Source of the DNA: a virus
Length of the DNA stretch: 41,348 bases
Virus record (IMG/VR): IMGVR_UViG_3300036804_000119
Location: 1-41,348 of that record
Reading direction: 5' to 3' (one strand)
The first letter of the stretch is position 1. The number at the start of each line of letters is the position of its first letter. This document shows, one piece after another, positions 39,484-41,348 of the stretch. The notes under the pieces were generated by a model. The model was given only the letters and a program-made list of their open reading frames with translations. It did not search any database and was not told the origin of the DNA. Made by a program: the position numbers and the translations under genes.

Positions 39484-40021
39484 TGGTCAGCTCTACCACG
39501 AGACGGGCGATTTTCAGATCAGAAAAAACGGCTACAGGGATTCCAGATCGGTCAAGGACGGCATAGACTCTACTGAAGAGCTGGGCGTAGGGGCCGCTGA
39601 CTCGTGCGCTTGTGTCCACACTGTCATCAACGCGCCAGGGTAATCGGAGATCAAGTTTTGGCTGAAGGCCTCCTGTATCAGGCGGCGCATTGCGATCACC
39701 AGGGCTTCCCTCAGGTGATAAGCCCGGTCCATGGTGGTGCAGAGGATCGGGTAACTCACTCTTGCTTCCAGCAGGTTCATCTCGTCCTCCAGACTTAGGT
39801 TTAGCCATTGTCTGTCTGCCCTTATCTCTAGATCGACGCTGAGCTTCAAATCCTTTGCTACTGTCGTTACGCTTTCGAGCGGGGAGGACAAAGTTATTGA
39901 AGCAGAAAGCGCAGCACCATCCCCCAGGTTTAATTGGTTCCGCGTGCCATTTCCATGCCCCGCATGGTCCCAAGCAGATGCAGCATTCATTTGTTGATAA
40001 TCTTGGCTTCTCCGTTTCCAC
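39449..40021 (-). CDS. Zinc-ribbon-like protein in a frame that overlaps another open frame
   Basis: This 190-codon frame starts at 40021. Its N-terminus (CCICLGPCGAWKWHAEP, GGWCCAFCFNNFV) has two CxxC pairs, a convincing zinc ribbon. Its C-terminus (YAQLFSRVYAVLDRSGIPVA then VFSDLKIARLVVELTNG) also looks like a folded small domain. The middle (about 65-140, DEPAGSKSELPDPLHHHGPG) looks disordered or out of frame. It overlaps terL by 35 bases and the upstream gene by 35 bases. A second frame (39532-39990) covers the middle and looks coding there. Either two genes overlap or a frameshift joins them. Confidence 0.5.
   Translation of the reverse strand: METEKPRLSTNECCICLGPCGAWKWHAEPIKPGGWCCAFCFNNFVLPARKRNDSSKGFEAQRRSRDKGRQTMAKPKSGGRDEPAGSKSELPDPLHHHGPGLSPEGSPGDRNAPPDTGGLQPKLDLRLPWRVDDSVDTSARVSGPYAQLFSRVYAVLDRSGIPVAVFSDLKIARLVVELTNGSGAVSSRVW
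39532..39990 (-). CDS. Alternative overlapping frame, possible terminase small subunit position
   Basis: This is a 152-codon frame whose ATG at 39990 overlaps the stop of the upstream gene as ATGA, a typical coupled start. Its first 45 residues look out of frame (MNAASAWDHAGHGNG), but residues 50-140 (DLKLSVDLEIRADRQWLNLS, MNLLEARVSYPILCTTMDRA, YHLREALVIAMRRLIQEAFS) look helical and protein-like. It lies directly upstream of terL, where the small subunit is expected. No helix-turn-helix is obvious. The N-terminal part competes with the zinc-ribbon frame for the same DNA. Confidence 0.45.
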   Translation of the reverse strand: MNAASAWDHAGHGNGTRNQLNLGDGAALSASITLSSPLESVTTVAKDLKLSVDLEIRADRQWLNLSLEDEMNLLEARVSYPILCTTMDRAYHLREALVIAMRRLIQEAFSQNLISDYPGALMTVWTQAHESAAPTPSSSVESMPSLTDLESL

Positions 40022-40295
40022 CTTGCATGGGTTCGAATCTGGTAATTAGCCGCAGTCCGCGTTTTGTGACCGTGGCTTCCCAGTCAGAACCCCATAGCTG
40101 ATCCAATGCGTGGCGCAACGCATACTTGGCGCTGTTAGGGAGATTGTAGGTCCTAGTAAAATGCTCACTCACCAGCTGGTGAAGTTTTTCGCTGGCCGGT
40201 GGAAGGCGCTGGGCCAGTGCAGTCAGCATAACGGCGACATCGATTGTCATCTTTTTCATCTCCTCATCCAGATCGTCAAAAGGGGACTTTTTCAT
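39987..40295 (-). CDS. Phage hypothetical protein, 102 aa
   Basis: Start ATG at 40295 overlaps the upstream gene by 4 bases; stop overlaps the next frame as ATGA. The sequence MKKSPFDDLDEEMKKMTIDV then AVMLTALAQRLPPASEKLHQ, LVSEHFTRTYNLPNSAKYAL and RHALDQLWG is helical, with a mixed basic C-terminus. It belongs to the cluster of small genes before terminase and may take part in packaging or DNA binding. No family recognised. Confidence 0.65.
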   Translation of the reverse strand: MKKSPFDDLDEEMKKMTIDVAVMLTALAQRLPPASEKLHQLVSEHFTRTYNLPNSAKYALRHALDQLWGSDWEATVTKRGLRLITRFEPMQGGNGEAKIINK

Positions 40296-40777
40296 GTTGC
40301 CCAGATTTTAATCTGGTCCTCCGTTCCGAAAAGGTGGACGCAGCCTTTGCCGTTACGCAAATTGAATCGGCGCTCCTTTGGTTTACTGCCCTCACTCACT
40401 CTGGGAGAGTACCTACCTGCAGCTCGCGCGCGGGCCCCTTCCTTCTGTTTATAGGCCAAGGTGGCCGCACGGGCAGGCCGGTGGAACACAAAGCCTCCCG
40501 GTGGCACTTTCTCACCGTGATCAAAACGCATCAGGTATTCGCTGGCGTACTTCTTGACAGTGTAACGCTCCATGAGTGGCTGACCGCGTTCATCCAATGT
40601 CTGGATGTAGGCTATCGTCTTAAAAACGAAGACATTGGGTGCGTCGAGGACCCGTCTGATGCAGCGGGCATAGGCGCAGTTAACCGGCGACTCCTGGGTT
40701 GCGCCGTCGATGTCTTTCTGGTTGGGCTGAACGTGGATTGAAGCGCGAGCTTCTCTGACCGGGATGCCTTTAAACAT
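40292..40777 (-). CDS. Phage hypothetical protein, DxxGAxxxxxxNCAxARxxRR type
   Basis: The start was placed at ATG 40777 (MFKGIPVREARASIHVQPNQ): it follows the upstream stop (40800) by 22 bases and has AAGGA 11 bases upstream. An upstream ATG at 40888 would overlap the previous gene by 89 bases. Residues 20-60 contain KDIDGATQESPVNCAYARCI then RRVLDAPNVFVFKTIAYIQT, a D-x-x-x-A...NCAxAR pattern I recall from small unnamed phage and plasmid proteins. The C-terminus is basic. Function unknown. Confidence 0.65.
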   Translation of the reverse strand: MFKGIPVREARASIHVQPNQKDIDGATQESPVNCAYARCIRRVLDAPNVFVFKTIAYIQTLDERGQPLMERYTVKKYASEYLMRFDHGEKVPPGGFVFHRPARAATLAYKQKEGARARAAGRYSPRVSEGSKPKERRFNLRNGKGCVHLFGTEDQIKIWAT

Positions 40778-40799
40778 CCGGCTTTGATTCCTTGAGGGC

Positions 40800-41042
40800 C
40801 TAGTCCTCCGTTTCATTAGGATGGATGGTTGTTTTCTGGGTTTTGTCTTTAGCATAAAGCTGCGCACCGAAGCCAAGCGGCCTATCAAGGGAGTCGCCTC
40901 GTTCGTAAGCCTCGATTAAAGCTAGGCCGCAAATCCGAAAGAAATTAGTCGGATTGCCGAATTCGTAGTGCGCTACGGCACTTCGGAGAAGGTCTCTTTT
41001 CTCGCGTGGAAAAGAGACGTTCGTAAAAGAATCAGAGTGCAT
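40800..41042 (-). CDS. Small hypothetical protein, 80 aa
   Basis: ATG at 41042 (MHSDSFTNVSFPREKRDLLR). The middle (SAVAHYEFGNPTNFFRICGL then ALIEAYERGD) is helical and folded-looking; the ends are charged. It is preceded by the repeat-rich region 41043-41161. It may be a DNA-binding or regulatory peptide of the packaging block, but no family was recognised. Confidence 0.6.
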   Translation of the reverse strand: MHSDSFTNVSFPREKRDLLRSAVAHYEFGNPTNFFRICGLALIEAYERGDSLDRPLGFGAQLYAKDKTQKTTIHPNETED

Positions 41043-41048
41043 TGGACG

Positions 41049-41115
41049 CCACCCTAGGAGTGGGTGGGAGTGGCGTCAAATGGATAATAACCACCCTTAG
41101 AGTGGGTGGAAGTGG
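41049..41115. repeat. Two 25-bp direct repeats, each a small inverted repeat
   Basis: The segments at 41049-41073 and 41091-41115 match at 22 of 25 positions. Both start CCACCCT and continue GAGTGGGTGG; each can fold CCACCC with GGGTGG. They lie 5' to the 80-residue leftward gene and close to the terminase block. They could be protein-binding operators, a packaging-start (pac/cos-proximal) recognition element, or regulatory hairpins. Confidence 0.7.
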
Positions 41116-41118
41116 GTC

Positions 41119-41145
41119 AACCCTTAAGAATTTCTAAGGGTTTTT
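41119..41145 (+). terminator. Terminator-like hairpin
   Basis: AACCCTTA (41119-41126) pairs with TAAGGGTT (41135-41142) and is followed by TTT on the plus strand, giving five T in a row from 41141. A plus-strand transcript would be needed to use it, and no rightward gene is seen here, so this may be coincidental. It lies inside copy B of the 42-bp repeat. Confidence 0.4.
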
Positions 41146-41163
41146 GCTGATTTTGAACCACTT
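41122..41163. repeat. Copy B of the 42-bp dispersed repeat
   Basis: It matches 28086-28127 at 37 of 42 positions. Here it lies outside any annotated gene, directly beyond the TAA stop of the 57-residue basic protein, and stays open in that frame as VVQNQQKPLEILKG followed by TGA. Confidence 0.85.
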
Positions 41164-41335
41164 ACGGCATCATGCCGCTTGCGCCGGTCCCACCCAGGCC
41201 CATCAGGCCTCCGCCCAGGGTCGGCATTTTCGTCTTTTTCTTGCCGCCAAAAGCCGGTGGGGCCATCGGGGGAGCTTTGCGGGCTTGAGCCTTGCGCTTT
41301 GGAGGCGCTTTTTTGGATTTTGATTTGCCTGCCAT
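41162..41335 (-). CDS. Very small basic Gly-rich protein, 57 aa
   Basis: ATG at 41335 (MAGKSKSKKAPPKRKAQARK) and TAA at 41162. The N-terminal half is Lys/Arg/Ala/Pro-rich, the C-terminal half Gly/Met-rich (LGGGLMGLGGTGASGMMP). The same style of Gly/Met tail is found at the C-terminus of the portal protein. It could be a DNA-condensing or virion peptide. It is upstream of the repeat region. The frame is supported by composition and clean start and stop only. Confidence 0.6.
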   Translation of the reverse strand: MAGKSKSKKAPPKRKAQARKAPPMAPPAFGGKKKTKMPTLGGGLMGLGGTGASGMMP

Positions 41336-41348
41336 TCTATTTCTTCTT

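Noticed and set aside
1-41348. tRNA genes, CRISPR arrays, insertion sequences, integrase and attachment sites
   Set aside because: None was recognised; the repeats seen are few, short and not spaced like CRISPR repeats, and no transposase or integrase motif appears.

Overview
The window reads as a 41 kb piece of a tailed-phage (Caudoviricetes) genome with a short-tailed, podovirus-like virion. The evidence is a large terminase, a portal of about 830 residues, a small head protein, a scaffold-like protein, a major capsid protein, a connector, a nozzle-like tail protein and a tail fibre, with no tail tube, sheath or conventional tape-measure module. No DNA polymerase, primase, lysis cassette or integrase is visible, so the genome continues beyond both ends. 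The host cannot be read off. The moderately GC-rich sequence, Shine-Dalgarno sites, a DUF2934 domain and an RlpA-like domain would fit a soil or freshwater Gram-negative host, but that is inference. No tRNA or CRISPR array was seen.

Layout. At 1-430 a leftward gene runs off the left edge. Positions 431-806 are a hairpin-rich non-coding region. Two rightward genes (807-1855) follow: one carries a phage replication-protein-type C-terminal motif, the other a possible Cys/His/Asp thiol fold. They converge on the end of a long leftward structural transcript, whose terminator lies at 1648-1686. Everything from about 41335 down to 1755 is leftward. Read in transcription order it holds: small basic and hypothetical proteins; overlapping reading frames where a small terminase is expected; the large terminase; a Cys-rich protein; an HNH nuclease; portal; an 87-residue head protein; scaffold; a glycosyltransferase with a helix-turn-helix; a second HNH nuclease; a glycosyltransferase-methyltransferase fusion; a two-helix membrane protein; another glycosyltransferase; major capsid protein; a small capsid-accessory protein; an internally duplicated connector; a nozzle-like protein; a 66-residue protein; a tail fibre; a GNAT-like protein; a Gly/Gln-rich virion protein; YcaO; TfuA; and four large, low-complexity virion or ejection-type proteins that include a 3053-residue polyvalent protein.

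How the genes work together. The structural proteins build and fill the capsid. Two modification modules are embedded in the same transcript. One is a glycosyltransferase/methyltransferase cassette between scaffold and capsid genes, which suggests sugar decoration of virion proteins. The other is an ATP-dependent backbone-modifying YcaO-TfuA pair, translationally coupled to a virion protein ending in a conserved-looking Cys-Trp-Val-Ala-Arg segment. The working idea is post-translational backbone modification (for example thioamidation) of a virion protein, which would be an unusual and testable phage system. The 3053-residue protein combines two HExxH metallopeptidase-like regions, DUF2934, RlpA-like and CHAP/NlpC-like cell-wall domains, a GNAT-like domain and a DUF7178-like C-terminus. 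A recurring G-(V/I)-(H/S)-(F/Y)-M-P motif in its linkers may mark processing sites.

Non-coding highlights are interleaved inverted repeats at 487-579, a four-hairpin leader before the capsid gene, a structured junction after it, a 16-bp tandem duplication at a gene junction, and a 42-bp near-identical segment shared by the end of a glycosyltransferase gene and the right-end intergenic region.
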